Shown: one piece after another, positions 15,410-28,200 of the stretch
How the letters are laid out: the number at the start of each line of letters is the position of its first letter
How positions within the stretch are numbered: position 1 is the first letter of the stretch
Source of the DNA: Pseudomonadota bacterium
Lineage (GTDB): Bacteria; Pseudomonadota; Gammaproteobacteria; Xanthomonadales; Xanthomonadaceae
Reading direction: 5' to 3'
DNA: 64,000 nucleotides
NCBI GenBank assembly: GCA_963205495.1
Contig: CAUJIN010000029.1
Span: 1 to 64,000 of the forward strand
The notes under the pieces: generated by a model
The model's database searches: none
Told to the model about the DNA's origin: nothing
What the model saw: the letters and a program-made list of their open reading frames with translations, nothing else
Position numbers and translations under genes: made by a program

Positions 15410-16480
15410 CTACTGCCAGAGCGCGGCGATGCGGCGGGCGAGGGCGTAGGGCTCCGGATCGTTGCGGTTGGTGAGCAGCACCACGGTCAGGCGCTGTGCC
15501 GGCCAGCGAAGGATGACGTTGCGAAAGCCGATGGTTTCGCCCGAATGCCACTGCATGTCGTCCTGGATGCGCCAGCCGAAACCGTAGAAGGCCACATCCG
15601 GCTCGTCGGTGGCCGTGGCCGGGGTGACGGCAAGGCTGCGCCACGGCTCGTGCAGCAGGCGCTCGTCGTACAGCGCCGCGTCCCAGCGCGCGAGGTCGTC
15701 GATCGAGGCGTAGATGCCGCCATCGCCGAGCACCGCGCTGGTGGTGCTCTGGTCGGTGCGCTGCCAGCGCCCGTCGACGCGGCTGTAGCCGAAGGCGCGT
15801 TCGCTCACCCGGCTTCGCCCTTCTTCGAAGGCCACCGATTTCATGTGGAGCGGGGTGAAGATGCGCTCGCGCAGGAAATCGGCGTAACGCTGCCCGCTGG
15901 CGCGCTCCACGATCAGGGCCAGCAGCGCGTAGCCGCTGTTGCTGTAGCGGTATCCGGTGCCGGGAGCGAAGTAGCCGCCGCTTTCCCGCGCCAGCAGGGC
16001 CAGCACGTCGGCATCTTGTACTTGCCGGGCGTCAGCCGGGTCCATCAGATCCTCGTAATCGAGCAGGCCGCTGGTGTGGCTGAGCAGGTGGCGCAGGGTG
16101 ATGGCCTCGGTCGAGGCCGGAAGCTCCGGCAGCCAGCGCCGCGCCGGATCCTCGATCGAGAGCGCGCCGTCCTGCGCCAGCAGGAGCACGGCGGTGGCGG
16201 TGAACTGCTTGCTGACCGAGGCCAGGCGGAAGGAGGTGGCGGGCGTCACCGCGCGGCCGGTTTCCAGTTCGGCCAGTCCAAAACCCCGGCGCACGAGGGC
16301 CTGCCCGTCGCGCACGACCAGCAGCGCCGCGCCGGGCGCGTTTCCCTGATAGTCGGCCAGCAGCGCCTCGGCGCGCGCCGCCGGATCGCGCGCAGCGCTC
16401 ACGTCGGGCCTGGAGGGCTGGCAGGCGGCCAGCAGCAGCGTGGCGAAGCACGGCCATGCGAGTCGGATGAGTGCGAACAT
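15410..16480 (-). CDS. serine hydrolase (beta-lactamase/class C-like) lipoprotein
   Basis: Lipobox LLLAAC; SXXK motif SVSKQFTA; YSNSGY; about 356 aa. Confidence 0.85.
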   Translation of the reverse strand: MFALIRLAWPCFATLLLAACQPSRPDVSAARDPAARAEALLADYQGNAPGAALLVVRDGQALVRRGFGLAELETGRAVTPATSFRLASVSKQFTATAVLLLAQDGALSIEDPARRWLPELPASTEAITLRHLLSHTSGLLDYEDLMDPADARQVQDADVLALLARESGGYFAPGTGYRYSNSGYALLALIVERASGQRYADFLRERIFTPLHMKSVAFEEGRSRVSERAFGYSRVDGRWQRTDQSTTSAVLGDGGIYASIDDLARWDAALYDERLLHEPWRSLAVTPATATDEPDVAFYGFGWRIQDDMQWHSGETIGFRNVILRWPAQRLTVVLLTNRNDPEPYALARRIAALWQ

Positions 16481-16696
16481 GCGGACATTCCACGACTTTC
16501 CCGGGGGACAGGCGGCGAGCCTACACCGCTCCGGATGCGGCGCGCACGGCAGCCCTTTGCGGCAAACGCCGTAACCGGAAAAGGTAGGCGAAAGCGCGCG
16601 CCTCTGGCAGGATGGCCCTGCGCGATGCGTTCTTCCGGCTCGCAATCCCGGATTCCAGCGCGCACAATTTTGCCGTTGCCTTGTAGAGACTGGCTC

Positions 16697-17041
16697 ATGA
16701 GCAGCCGATTCTTCATCACCCTGCCCGATCCCTCCGCCGCGCGCGGCAGCGATTCAGGCCTTTCCTTCACCGCGCATGGCGCCGAAGCCTTTGCGCGCGA
16801 GCTGCTCGATGCGCTGGCCTCGCCTGCGCTGTTCGAGCGCTGGCGCGCGCAGCAGGAAGATCCGGACGGCGTGGACCCACATCTGGGCGAAATCGATCCG
16901 CAGGCGCAGGTGCGCGCCCACCAGACCGACCTTGCGATCGATCTGGAAGTGGATACCTCATTGCCCGGCGCGATCCTGCGCCAGCGCCTGCGCTGGCTGG
17001 CGGGCAGCGCCTGGCAGCTTCGCGACGTGAGCGGAACCTGA
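16697..17041 (+). CDS. hypothetical protein, 114 aa
   Basis: ORF MSSRFFITLPDPSAARGSDSG... with no antisense ORF of comparable plausibility. Confidence 0.55.
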   Translation: MSSRFFITLPDPSAARGSDSGLSFTAHGAEAFARELLDALASPALFERWRAQQEDPDGVDPHLGEIDPQAQVRAHQTDLAIDLEVDTSLPGAILRQRLRWLAGSAWQLRDVSGT

Positions 17042-17138
17042 CGGGGCGTCGCTGCGGCCGGGGTGGCGGCAGCGTCGGCGAAAACCCCACGGAGCCGCCA
17101 CGGACATGGCGGCAGGAACGGAAGGAAACGGGGGAAGA

Positions 17139-17741
17139 ATGGGAATCCTTGATCGGTTGAGCAAGCTGTTCGGCAAAGGCGATTCCGGGCAGTCGACGGT
17201 TCGGGCCGTGCACACGCAGGACGAAGAAGCGCCGGACTCCGCATCGGCCGCGCTGTCGGATCCTCCCGGTGCCGCGCTGTCCGGCCCGCCCGGCGGGCGC
17301 GAGCGGCGCCACAACGACCGCCCGCCGGCCGCCGAAGGCGTCCGCGTCCTGGTGGTGGACGACTCGCCCACCATCGTGCTGATGCTGCGACGCATGCTGG
17401 CGCAGAACGGCTACGAAGCAAGCGAAGCTTCAGACGCCGAAACCGGGCTGGAAATCGCCAGAAACACCCTGCCGCACCTGATCTTCCTGGACATCGTCCT
17501 GCCCGGAATGAACGGCTTCGAGGCGCTGCGCCGGCTGCGCCGCGATCCGGTGACGCGCGGCATCCCGGTCGTGATGATTTCCGGCAACGAACTTGCGACC
17601 GAGCAGTTCTACGCCCAGCGCATCGGCGCGGACGACTTCATGAAGAAACCCTTCTCGCGCTCGGAAGTGTTCATGCGCATCGAGAAGATGCTCGGGCCGG
17701 ACCGCATTCCGCACCGCCAGACCGCGTCCACCGGCGCCTGA
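17139..17741 (+). CDS. response regulator (CheY/PilH-like receiver domain)
   Basis: VRVLVVDDSPTIVLMLRRML, LIFLDIVLPGMNGFEALRRLR, conserved K in FMKKPFSR; alternative ATG at 17106. Confidence 0.85.
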   Translation: MGILDRLSKLFGKGDSGQSTVRAVHTQDEEAPDSASAALSDPPGAALSGPPGGRERRHNDRPPAAEGVRVLVVDDSPTIVLMLRRMLAQNGYEASEASDAETGLEIARNTLPHLIFLDIVLPGMNGFEALRRLRRDPVTRGIPVVMISGNELATEQFYAQRIGADDFMKKPFSRSEVFMRIEKMLGPDRIPHRQTASTGA

Positions 17742-17764
17742 CGCACCCGCGCGCCGGGCGGCAA

Positions 17765-20062
<2,298 letters not shown>

Positions 20063-20218
20063 GGGCAGACTCGGAAAGGGAGTAGGCAAGGAACCGGATT
20101 CTAGCGCGCGCGTGGCGCAGGTTCGCGGCCGGAATCGCAACGATCCCGCGCCAAGTCATCCGCCAGCGCGTTTGGCCGAATTGAACGACAATGCCCTCCG
20201 GGCGGGATCGGACCTGGA

Positions 20219-21613
20219 GTGGCGGTGAGAAAAACCGGCAGTTTGGACGGATGGCGCGGCACTGTGGCGCTGGCCGTTGCGCTGTTTGCGGCACAGGCTG
20301 CGCTGTGGATCAATCCCGGCTATTTCAGCCACGACGAGCTGCAGTGGGGCGCTCGCGCCGCAGTCGGGAGTGGCCGGTCGCTTCCGTTTCTCTCCTTCAC
20401 CGACTGGCACACCTTCCAGTTCCGTCCGCTGACCTTCAACCTCTGGCTGCTGCTGTCGCAGTCGCTGTTCGATTCGCCGCGGCTGTTCCACGCGCTGTTC
20501 GCGGCGCTGGGCGCCGCCAATGCGCTGCTGCTGGTCAAGGTGCTGCGCGCCGCAGGCTGCCGCCGCGCGGTGGCGTTCGGCGCGGCGCTGGCCTTCACGT
20601 TCAGTCCCAGCGCCGCCTGGGTACACGGATGGGTGGGCTGTCTGGCCGATCTGCTGTGGGTGGGGCTGGGTCTGGCGCTGGTCGTCTTCCTGCAGCACTG
20701 CGCGGCGGCGGAAACTCGTGATTCCGACGCGCGCTCCACGCCCGGCCCGGCGGGCACCTGGGCGATCGCCGCGGTCGCGGCGCTGCTCACCGCGCTGGCG
20801 CTGCTGTCCAAGGAAGCCGCGCTCTCGATTCCTGCCCTGCTCGGGTTGGCCGCCGTGCTGCTGCGCCCGCCGCGCGTCTGGCGCTTGGCCGCGTTCGCCA
20901 GCGGCGCGGTGGCGGTTCTCTATCTGGCCCTGCGGCTGGAGACGCTGACCGCGCCGGACGCCGCGTCCAGCTATGCCGTGCAGTTCGGCGCGCTGCCGCT
21001 GCGGCTGGGCGAATACGCGCTGTTTCCCTGGGCCTTGGGCATGCAGGAAGTCGCCGCGATGGCGCGGGCCGATCCCGCCAAATGGCTGCGGCTGGCGCTG
21101 GCGCCGCTGGCAGTCGCGCTGTGCCTGTGGCGCGCCGGACCACGCTTCCTGCTGGCCGGCGCGGCCGGCAGCGTGCTGGCGCTGGGGCCGGTGCTGGTGC
21201 TGCCGACTTCCGCAAACCAGTACGGCTACGGATTGGCCGCCCTTGCCTGCGGCGTCGCGGCGCTGGCCTGGAGCCGGCTGGGGCGAGCGGGAAAGCTCAC
21301 CCTGGCGCTGCTGGCCCTCGTTGCGGCGGTACACGGTCTCCAGATCCAGAACCGGATGCTCGAGATCGGCCGCCTGCAGTCCGTTTTCTCGCCTTCGCTG
21401 GCGGCGCAGGCGCAGGCGCAGCCGCAGGGACCGATCCGGCTCTGGCCCGAGCGGGAAGAGCACGCCTACGCCTACGCACGCCTGAGCCACGAAGTACCGA
21501 GCTGGCGCGGCGTCGCGCTCGGCGCGCGGGTTTCCCTGGCCGAACGCGCCGAGCAGGCCACCCACCGGATCGCGCCCGACGGCCGGGTGCATCCGATCCA
21601 GGCACTTCCATGA
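20219..21613 (+). CDS. polytopic membrane protein (glycosyltransferase/mannosyltransferase-like)
   Basis: 464 aa, about 10 hydrophobic segments, N-terminal luminal-loop region FSHDELQWGARA; GTG start; ATGA overlap with rsgA. Confidence 0.6.
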   Translation: MAVRKTGSLDGWRGTVALAVALFAAQAALWINPGYFSHDELQWGARAAVGSGRSLPFLSFTDWHTFQFRPLTFNLWLLLSQSLFDSPRLFHALFAALGAANALLLVKVLRAAGCRRAVAFGAALAFTFSPSAAWVHGWVGCLADLLWVGLGLALVVFLQHCAAAETRDSDARSTPGPAGTWAIAAVAALLTALALLSKEAALSIPALLGLAAVLLRPPRVWRLAAFASGAVAVLYLALRLETLTAPDAASSYAVQFGALPLRLGEYALFPWALGMQEVAAMARADPAKWLRLALAPLAVALCLWRAGPRFLLAGAAGSVLALGPVLVLPTSANQYGYGLAALACGVAALAWSRLGRAGKLTLALLALVAAVHGLQIQNRMLEIGRLQSVFSPSLAAQAQAQPQGPIRLWPEREEHAYAYARLSHEVPSWRGVALGARVSLAERAEQATHRIAPDGRVHPIQALP

Positions 21614-22659
21614 ACCATCCCATCGATATTGCGAAACGCCTGGCTCCGCTGGGCTGGCGCGCCGATCTTCCGGCGGCGCGGGCCTGGGCGGAAAACCCCG
21701 CAGGCCGCGCGGCGCGCGTGAGCGAGCAGCACCGCACCGGCTTTCGCGTCTGCGACGGCGAACGGGAATTCGCGGTGCAGTCGCCCGCACCGTGGACGCG
21801 CTCCGGTTATCCCGCCGAGCTTCGCGCCGTGGTGGGCGATTTCGTGCGGCTGGAAGCCGGCTGCGATCAGATCGTCGAGGTGCTGCCGCGCAGCAGCCTG
21901 TTCCGCCGCGCCGCCGCCGGCGAGCACCTCAAGGTGCAGCCGATCGCCGCCAACATCGACACCGTGCTCGTGGTCACCGGACTGGACGGCGACTTCAACC
22001 CGCGCCGGCTGGAACGCTATCTGGTGCTGGTTAGCGCCAGCGGCGCGGCGCCGGTGGTGGTGCTGACCAAGATCGATCGCTGCGAAGAAGCCGATGCGCT
22101 GCGCGCCCGTCTGGCCGACATCGAAGGCGGCGGCGTGCCGGTGGTGGCCATCAACGCCAAGGACGCCGACAGCGCGGCCGCGCTCGCGCCCTGGCTCGGT
22201 GGCGGCCGCACCGTGGTGCTGGTGGGTTCCTCGGGCGCCGGGAAGTCCACCCTCACCAACACCTTGCTGGGGCGCAGCCGGATGCGCACCGCCGCGGTGC
22301 GCGAGCGCGACTCGCGCGGCCGCCACACCACCACCCACCGCGCCCTGATGACCCTGCCGCTGGGCGCCTGCCTGATCGACACGCCCGGAATGCGCGAGCT
22401 CAAGCTCACCGGCGAGGAAGACGTGGCCGATCAGGTGTTCGAGGACATCGAGCAGCTCGCCGCAGGCTGCCGCTTCCGCGACTGCCGCCACGACGCCGAG
22501 CCCGGCTGCGCGGTGCGCGCGGCACTCGAGGCCGGCGTGCTGGAGCCTGGCCGATTCAACAACCACCGCAAATTGCAGGACGAACGGGCGGCCGCCGCGA
22601 AAGTGCTGGCGGCACGCCAGAACGCACCGCAGGGGCGCCCGCGCGGGCCGCGCCGCTAG
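21610..22659 (+). CDS. rsgA: ribosome small subunit-dependent GTPase A
   Basis: VLTKIDRCEEAD, VLVGSSGAGKSTLTNTLLG, DTPGMRELKL, C-terminal zinc motif CRFRDCRHDAEPGCAV. Confidence 0.95.
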   Translation: MNHPIDIAKRLAPLGWRADLPAARAWAENPAGRAARVSEQHRTGFRVCDGEREFAVQSPAPWTRSGYPAELRAVVGDFVRLEAGCDQIVEVLPRSSLFRRAAAGEHLKVQPIAANIDTVLVVTGLDGDFNPRRLERYLVLVSASGAAPVVVLTKIDRCEEADALRARLADIEGGGVPVVAINAKDADSAAALAPWLGGGRTVVLVGSSGAGKSTLTNTLLGRSRMRTAAVRERDSRGRHTTTHRALMTLPLGACLIDTPGMRELKLTGEEDVADQVFEDIEQLAAGCRFRDCRHDAEPGCAVRAALEAGVLEPGRFNNHRKLQDERAAAAKVLAARQNAPQGRPRGPRR

Positions 22660-22668
22660 CGCGCCGGA

Positions 22669-23574
22669 TCAGCCTTCCGCGGAAGCGTGGCGCACCAGCA
22701 GCACGTCGGTCGCCGCGGTTTCCAGGATGCGCCGCGCGATCGAGCCGATCAGGATGTCGAACAGCGCGCTGCGTCCGTGGGTACCCAGCACGAGCAGGTC
22801 GGCCTCGTGGTCGCGGGCGTATTCGTAGACCAGCCGCACCGGTTCGCCCTGTTCGACGTGGAGACGGACGTGCTCGCGCTGCGCCGGAGCCAGATCGGCC
22901 TGGGCCAGGAAGGCGGCGCCTTCGGCCAGCGCAGCCTTGCGCCCTTGCGCCGCCGCATTCTGCGCTTCCGGATCCATCATCCCGAGGAAAGGCACCTCGA
23001 AGGCGCTGAACACCGTGTGCTGCACGTCGGGGAACAGGCCTGCGGCGCACTCCAGCGCACCGCGCGCCGAGGCAGAGTAATCGCTGGCCAGGACGATGTT
23101 GCGGTATTCGCCGCGGGTGCGGTCGCGCACCACCAGCACCGGCACCTTCGCGTGACGCGCCAGCCAGTCGACGCTGGAGCCGAGCACCGTGCGCCCGAGC
23201 GATTCGCTGCGCGCGATGCCGGTGACGATCAATCCCGCGCCTTCCTCGTCCGCCACCCGCGCCAGGGTTTCGTTGACCTTGCCCTCCTCCACCCGCACCA
23301 CGATTTCCACGTCGGTCGCGGCCGCATCGCGGCGCAGCTGGCGCAGCGTTCTTTCCACCGGACCGCTGCCGTCACCGCCCCAGGACGGGGTCGGCGCGGC
23401 GCGCACGCGGGTTTCCGACAGGGCTCCCGGATCGACCACCGTCACCGCGACCAGGCGTGCCTGCCACTGCCGCGCGAGCTGGACGGCGCGATCCAGCGCG
23501 CGGTCGCAGCGTGCGGAAAGATCGGTGGCCAGAAGAATGGTGGCGGGAAATCGGCGGGGGGCGTCGGTGCTCAT
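22669..23574 (-). CDS. universal stress protein (two tandem UspA domains)
   Basis: TILLATDLSARCDRALDRA ... NIVLASDYSASARGALECAA; G-x2-G-x9-GS motifs LGTHGRSALFDILIGSIARRI. Confidence 0.88.
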   Translation of the reverse strand: MSTDAPRRFPATILLATDLSARCDRALDRAVQLARQWQARLVAVTVVDPGALSETRVRAAPTPSWGGDGSGPVERTLRQLRRDAAATDVEIVVRVEEGKVNETLARVADEEGAGLIVTGIARSESLGRTVLGSSVDWLARHAKVPVLVVRDRTRGEYRNIVLASDYSASARGALECAAGLFPDVQHTVFSAFEVPFLGMMDPEAQNAAAQGRKAALAEGAAFLAQADLAPAQREHVRLHVEQGEPVRLVYEYARDHEADLLVLGTHGRSALFDILIGSIARRILETAATDVLLVRHASAEG

Positions 23575-23664
23575 GGGCGGGTTCCGGTTCCATGCGGGGG
23601 GAAGCGGGCGATTATCCCAGTCGCCCGCACAAGGTCCAGTTTCTCCCATTGCACCGAATCGCGC

Positions 23665-23678
23665 TTGACCGCGGTCAA
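23665..23678. promoter_or_regulatory. perfect palindrome TTGACCGCGGTCAA, candidate FNR/ANR/CRP-family binding site
   Basis: 14-bp perfect dyad TTGAC-N4-GTCAA in the divergent usp/pyk intergenic region. Confidence 0.5.
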
Positions 23679-23764
23679 TCCCCGGGCCCCTGCCACAACG
23701 CGGGGCGAGGTGCTAGCGTTCGCGCGCCAACCGCACGATCACGACCATTCAAGGAATCCCTCCC

Positions 23765-25231
23765 ATGCCTGCACAGCAGCGCCGCACCAAGATCCTCGCC
23801 ACGCTCGGCCCGGCCACCGACGCGCCCGGCGCGCTGGAGGCGCTGGTCGCCGCCGGCGTGGACGCGGTGCGGATCAATTTTTCCCACGGCAGCCGCGCCG
23901 ACCACGCCGCGCGGGTGGATCGCATCCGCACGGCGGCGCGCGCGGCCGGGCGCGAGGTCGGCATCCTCGCCGACCTGCAGGGCCCCAAGATCCGCATCGA
24001 ACGCTTCGCGCAGGGCAAGGTGATGCTCCGGGCCGGCGCGCGCTTCACCCTGCACGCCCGCGCCGACGCATCTCCCGGCGACGAGTGCGGCGTGGGCGTG
24101 TCCTACCTCGGACTGGTCCACGACGTCGCCGCCGGCGACGTGCTGCTGCTCGACGACGGGCTGGTGTCGCTGCGGGTGGATGCCATCGAGGGCAGCGCCA
24201 TCCGCACCACGGTGATCAACGACGGCGCGCTGTCCGACCGCAAGGGTCTGAACCGGCAGGGCGGCGGGCTGTCGCTGGATGCGCTCACCGACAAGGACCG
24301 CGCCGACATCCGGCTGGCGGCGGAACTGGGGGTGGACTTCCTCGCGGTGTCGTTCTGCCGCAGCGCGGCCGACATCGAAGAGGCGCGTCGGCTGGCGCGC
24401 GAAGCCGGCAGCTCGGCGCATCTGGTGGCCAAGATCGAGCGCGCCGAGGCGATCGAGCGGCTCGGCGAGATCATCGATGTCAGCGACGTGGTGATGGTGG
24501 CGCGCGGCGATCTGGGCGTGGAGATCGGCGACGCCGAACTGCCCGGCCTGCAGAAGAAGATCATCCGCGAATCGCTCGACCGCGGCCGCGTGGTGATCAC
24601 CGCCACCCAGATGCTGCAGTCGATGGTGGATTCGCCCATTCCCACCCGCGCCGAGGTGCTGGACGTGGCCAACGCGGTGATCGACGGCACCGATGCGGTG
24701 ATGCTGAGCGCGGAAACCGCCGCCGGCAGCCATCCGGTCAAGGCGGTCGAGGCCATGGCGCGCATCTGCCTGGGAGCCGAACGCCAGTTCGAGCACGACA
24801 CCGATTTCGAGGAAGCCCCGCGCGGCCTGTCGCGTACCGACCAGGCCATCGCGCTGGCGGCCATGTACCTCACCGAGCACATCCAGGTGCGCGCCATCCT
24901 TGCGCTGACCGAATCGGGCGGCACCGCACAGCACCTCTCGCGTTTCCGCTCCAATGCGCCGATCTACGGACTATCCCGCCACGAAGACGCGCGCCGCCGC
25001 ATGGCGCTGATGCGCGGGGTCTATCCGATCGACTTCGACAGCGGCGAGAACCCGCCGCGGCAGGCCGCACGCCACGCGGTGGCGGCACTGTTCGCGCACG
25101 GCGCGCTGAGCCAGGGCGATCGCGTGCTCATCACCAGCGGCGACCACATGGGCCACCTGGGCACCACCAACACCCTGCGGCTGCTGGGCGTGGGTGCCAA
25201 GGGCGAAGCCGAGGGGCTGGGCACGCTGTAG
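23765..25231 (+). CDS. pyk: pyruvate kinase
   Basis: RRTKILATLGPATD, ILADLQGPKIRIERF, VMVARGDLGVEIG, TATQMLQSMVDSPIPTRAEVLDVANAVIDGTDAVMLSAETA. Confidence 0.97.
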   Translation: MPAQQRRTKILATLGPATDAPGALEALVAAGVDAVRINFSHGSRADHAARVDRIRTAARAAGREVGILADLQGPKIRIERFAQGKVMLRAGARFTLHARADASPGDECGVGVSYLGLVHDVAAGDVLLLDDGLVSLRVDAIEGSAIRTTVINDGALSDRKGLNRQGGGLSLDALTDKDRADIRLAAELGVDFLAVSFCRSAADIEEARRLAREAGSSAHLVAKIERAEAIERLGEIIDVSDVVMVARGDLGVEIGDAELPGLQKKIIRESLDRGRVVITATQMLQSMVDSPIPTRAEVLDVANAVIDGTDAVMLSAETAAGSHPVKAVEAMARICLGAERQFEHDTDFEEAPRGLSRTDQAIALAAMYLTEHIQVRAILALTESGGTAQHLSRFRSNAPIYGLSRHEDARRRMALMRGVYPIDFDSGENPPRQAARHAVAALFAHGALSQGDRVLITSGDHMGHLGTTNTLRLLGVGAKGEAEGLGTL

Positions 25232-25251
25232 CGGCGCCGCTTCCACTCCCT

Positions 25252-28200
25252 TCAGCGCAGCGCGGCAAAGCCGCGCGGCGCGGCGCTGCGCCCCTGCGGC
25301 ACGAGCGGCAGGTCGGCGGGAACCGGCAGGAAAATCGCCTGCCCTTCTTCATTGCCCAGCACCAGCGTCGCCGCGTCCGGGTGCGGGAGTTGCGCCAGCG
25401 CGCCGACGTGGTCCAGCGCGGTCGATTCAAGGAAGCCGGCCTCCAGCGTGAATCCCCCTTCTTGCCGCCGCGCCAGCCGCAGGTGCAGCAGCGCGGCCCT
25501 GCACCCCAGCCACGCGCCGCGACCGCTGTCATCGCCTGCGGCGGCATGGCACTCGTGGCCGATCCGGGGCAGGTCGGCCAGCTCGCCCGAGCGGCGGTCG
25601 TGGATGGCCAGCCGTCCCGGGCGCACCCCCAGCACCAGCACCGCCTCCAGCGCGGGCAGGTCCACCATGCGGTAGCCGACGTGTGCCGCGAAGGGTGCGC
25701 TGCCCAGCGCCCATTCGTCACCCGCTCGCACAAGGCGCAGGACGCGGTGGTTCCAGGTGCCGACCAGCAGCTCCGAATCATCCGGCGCGGCCCAGAGCGC
25801 GTGCAGTTCCAGCCGCGGATGGACGCGCGCCCGCAGCGCGATGTTTTCGACAGATTCCAGTTCGGGCCAGCGCCAGCGCCGCAGGCTGCCGTCGGATGAG
25901 GCGGTCCAGAGCGAAGCACCCAAGGCGATCTGATTGATCAGGAAATCGTGCCCGCGCACGCGCCACAGCGTTTCCAGCTCCGGCAACCGCCATGCCGCAA
26001 GGGTGCGATCGTCGGATGCGCTGATGAGTCGTCCGTCGTGCACGCGAAGATCGGGCACGCCGGCATCGTGCAGGCGGCGGTGCAGCGGCGCGACGCCCGG
26101 GGCCAGTCGCGCCACCATCGACGCGCTGCCGCCGAGATACGCGTACCCCCCGGCCGTGGTGATCGCCCACACCGGACCCACGCCAGCATCCACGGGCGCG
26201 AACTCCTCACCGAAGGCGTAGCGGCGCAGCACGCCGTCGCCGCCGGCAATCAGGTGCGTGGCGCCGCGGAACAGCCAGTCGCCGCCTTCCGCCAGCAGCG
26301 ACTGCACCGGCTCGCCGCCGCGCCATTCCCACAGCCGCAGGCCGCGCCCGTCGATCGAGGCCAGGCGCGGGCCGTCGTCGAACCAGACCAGCCCGGTTGC
26401 GGTTTCCGGCAGGCGCGACTCAAGCGCACCGTCGGCCAGTCCGTGGATCGAGATGCCGTTCTCGGTCGCCAGCGCCAGCCGACCGAGCGACTCGTCCAGC
26501 GCCAGCGCATTGACGCGGAACTCCGGAAGCTCGCGCTCCCAGCGCAGTTCGCGCGTCGCCAGATCCAGAACCTGCAGGCGGCCGCGCGGCCCGGCCAGCG
26601 CGGCGCTGGATGCGCCCAACGCGACGCGGGTGTCGGGTGCGGTCGCGCGCTCCATCCAGCGCTGCGCGCGGCCGTCGGAAACGCGGAAAATCGTCACCTT
26701 CGCGGCCTCGGTCCGGGCCAGCCATTCGCCGTCCTCGCCCATCGCCCAGGCGGCACCTTCCGGCGCATCCAGCGTCGCGTCGGCTTTCGCCACCACTTCG
26801 CGTCGCCCACTGGCCGGATCGAGCGCGTCGACCTGCGCGTCGTGCAGCAGCCACAGCCGGCTTTCCCCGTCGGCACCGAGCAGGCGCTCGCCGCGCGCAA
26901 GACCCGCACCGGGCGCGGCAGTCAGGCGATCCAGGTCGAACAGCATCCAGCCGCCGGCCTGGCGCAGCACGAGGGTCTGGTCGCTCTGCGCCAGCGCCTC
27001 CAGCGCGCCGGGCAGCGGAGTCGCATCGACGCTGCGCAGCCAGCCGGAAGGCTGCGGCGCAGTCATTGCCGGAGCCGATGCGGCGGAAGGCATGACGGCC
27101 GGTTCGTCCTTGCGCAGCAGCCATGCGCCGGTCATCAGTACCGCTGCAAGCGCGCCTGCAGCCGTCCAGCGCCACGCCCATCCCGACTTGCGCACCGCGG
27201 GGCGGGACACCGCCGGCGCGTGCGCCGCGCGCACCGGCGCGGGCGCAGCCAGCACCGCCGTGGCCGCAGGCGCGGGCGCGGCCGGGGTCGATTCCCGCAG
27301 CGCCTGCGCCAGCTCGCCACGCGCCGGGTCCGGTAGCGCCAAGGCTTCCCGGAAACGGATCAGGTCGGAATATCGCGCCGCCGGCTGCGGGTCGGTGGCG
27401 CGGCGCAGCGCCTGCGCCTGTGGCAAGGCGGGAGGCAGCGCGGCAGCGGGCAGCGGCGCCTCGGCGTAGCGGCGCATGATGGCGGTGAGGCTCTCGCCGG
27501 CGCGCACCGCGCGCCCGTCGAGCATTTCGACCACCAGCAGCGCCAGGCTGTACTGGTCGGTCGCCGCCGACACCGCCTCGCCACGAAGCTGCTCGGGCGA
27601 GAGATACAGCGGCGTGCCCATGAGCATTCCGGTCATGGTCCGGTCCATCGCGTCTTGGCGCTGGCTGTGGGCGATGCCGAAATCCAGCAGCCGGGTCCAG
27701 GCGCGCCCGCCCTCGGCCCCGAGAAAGACGTTCTCCGGCTTCAGGTCGCGGTGCACCACGCCCTGGGAATGCGCATGGCCCAGCGCCTCGCACAGGTCCT
27801 GCACGATCGCCGCGACCCACGCCGGCGGCAGCCCTTCCGGGTGGCGCTGGAGCAGCTCGCGCAGGGTTTCGCCACGCAGCAGCGGCATCACCAGATAGGG
27901 AAATCCGAACGGCGAAACGGCGAAATCGTAGATGCCCACGATACCCGGGTGGTCGAGCGCGGCCAGCAGGCGTGCCTCCTGCAGGAAACGGCGCGCGAAA
28001 GCCTCGGCATCGGCACCATCGCCGCCGCTGCCCAGCCCCGGCTGCAGCACCTTGATCGCGGCCTCGCGCAGCAGCGCCTCGTGGCGCGCGCCGAACACCA
28101 CGCCCATGCCGCCGCTGCCGAGGATCCGCTCGATCCGGTAGTTGCCAAGCGTCTGCCCGATCAGCCAGCGCTCGTCGCGCACCACCAGCGCGGTGCCGCA

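Noticed and set aside
22687-25899. 1070-aa plus-strand ORF
   Set aside because: Runs antisense to usp and out of frame through pyk; no recognisable domain; GC-bias artefact
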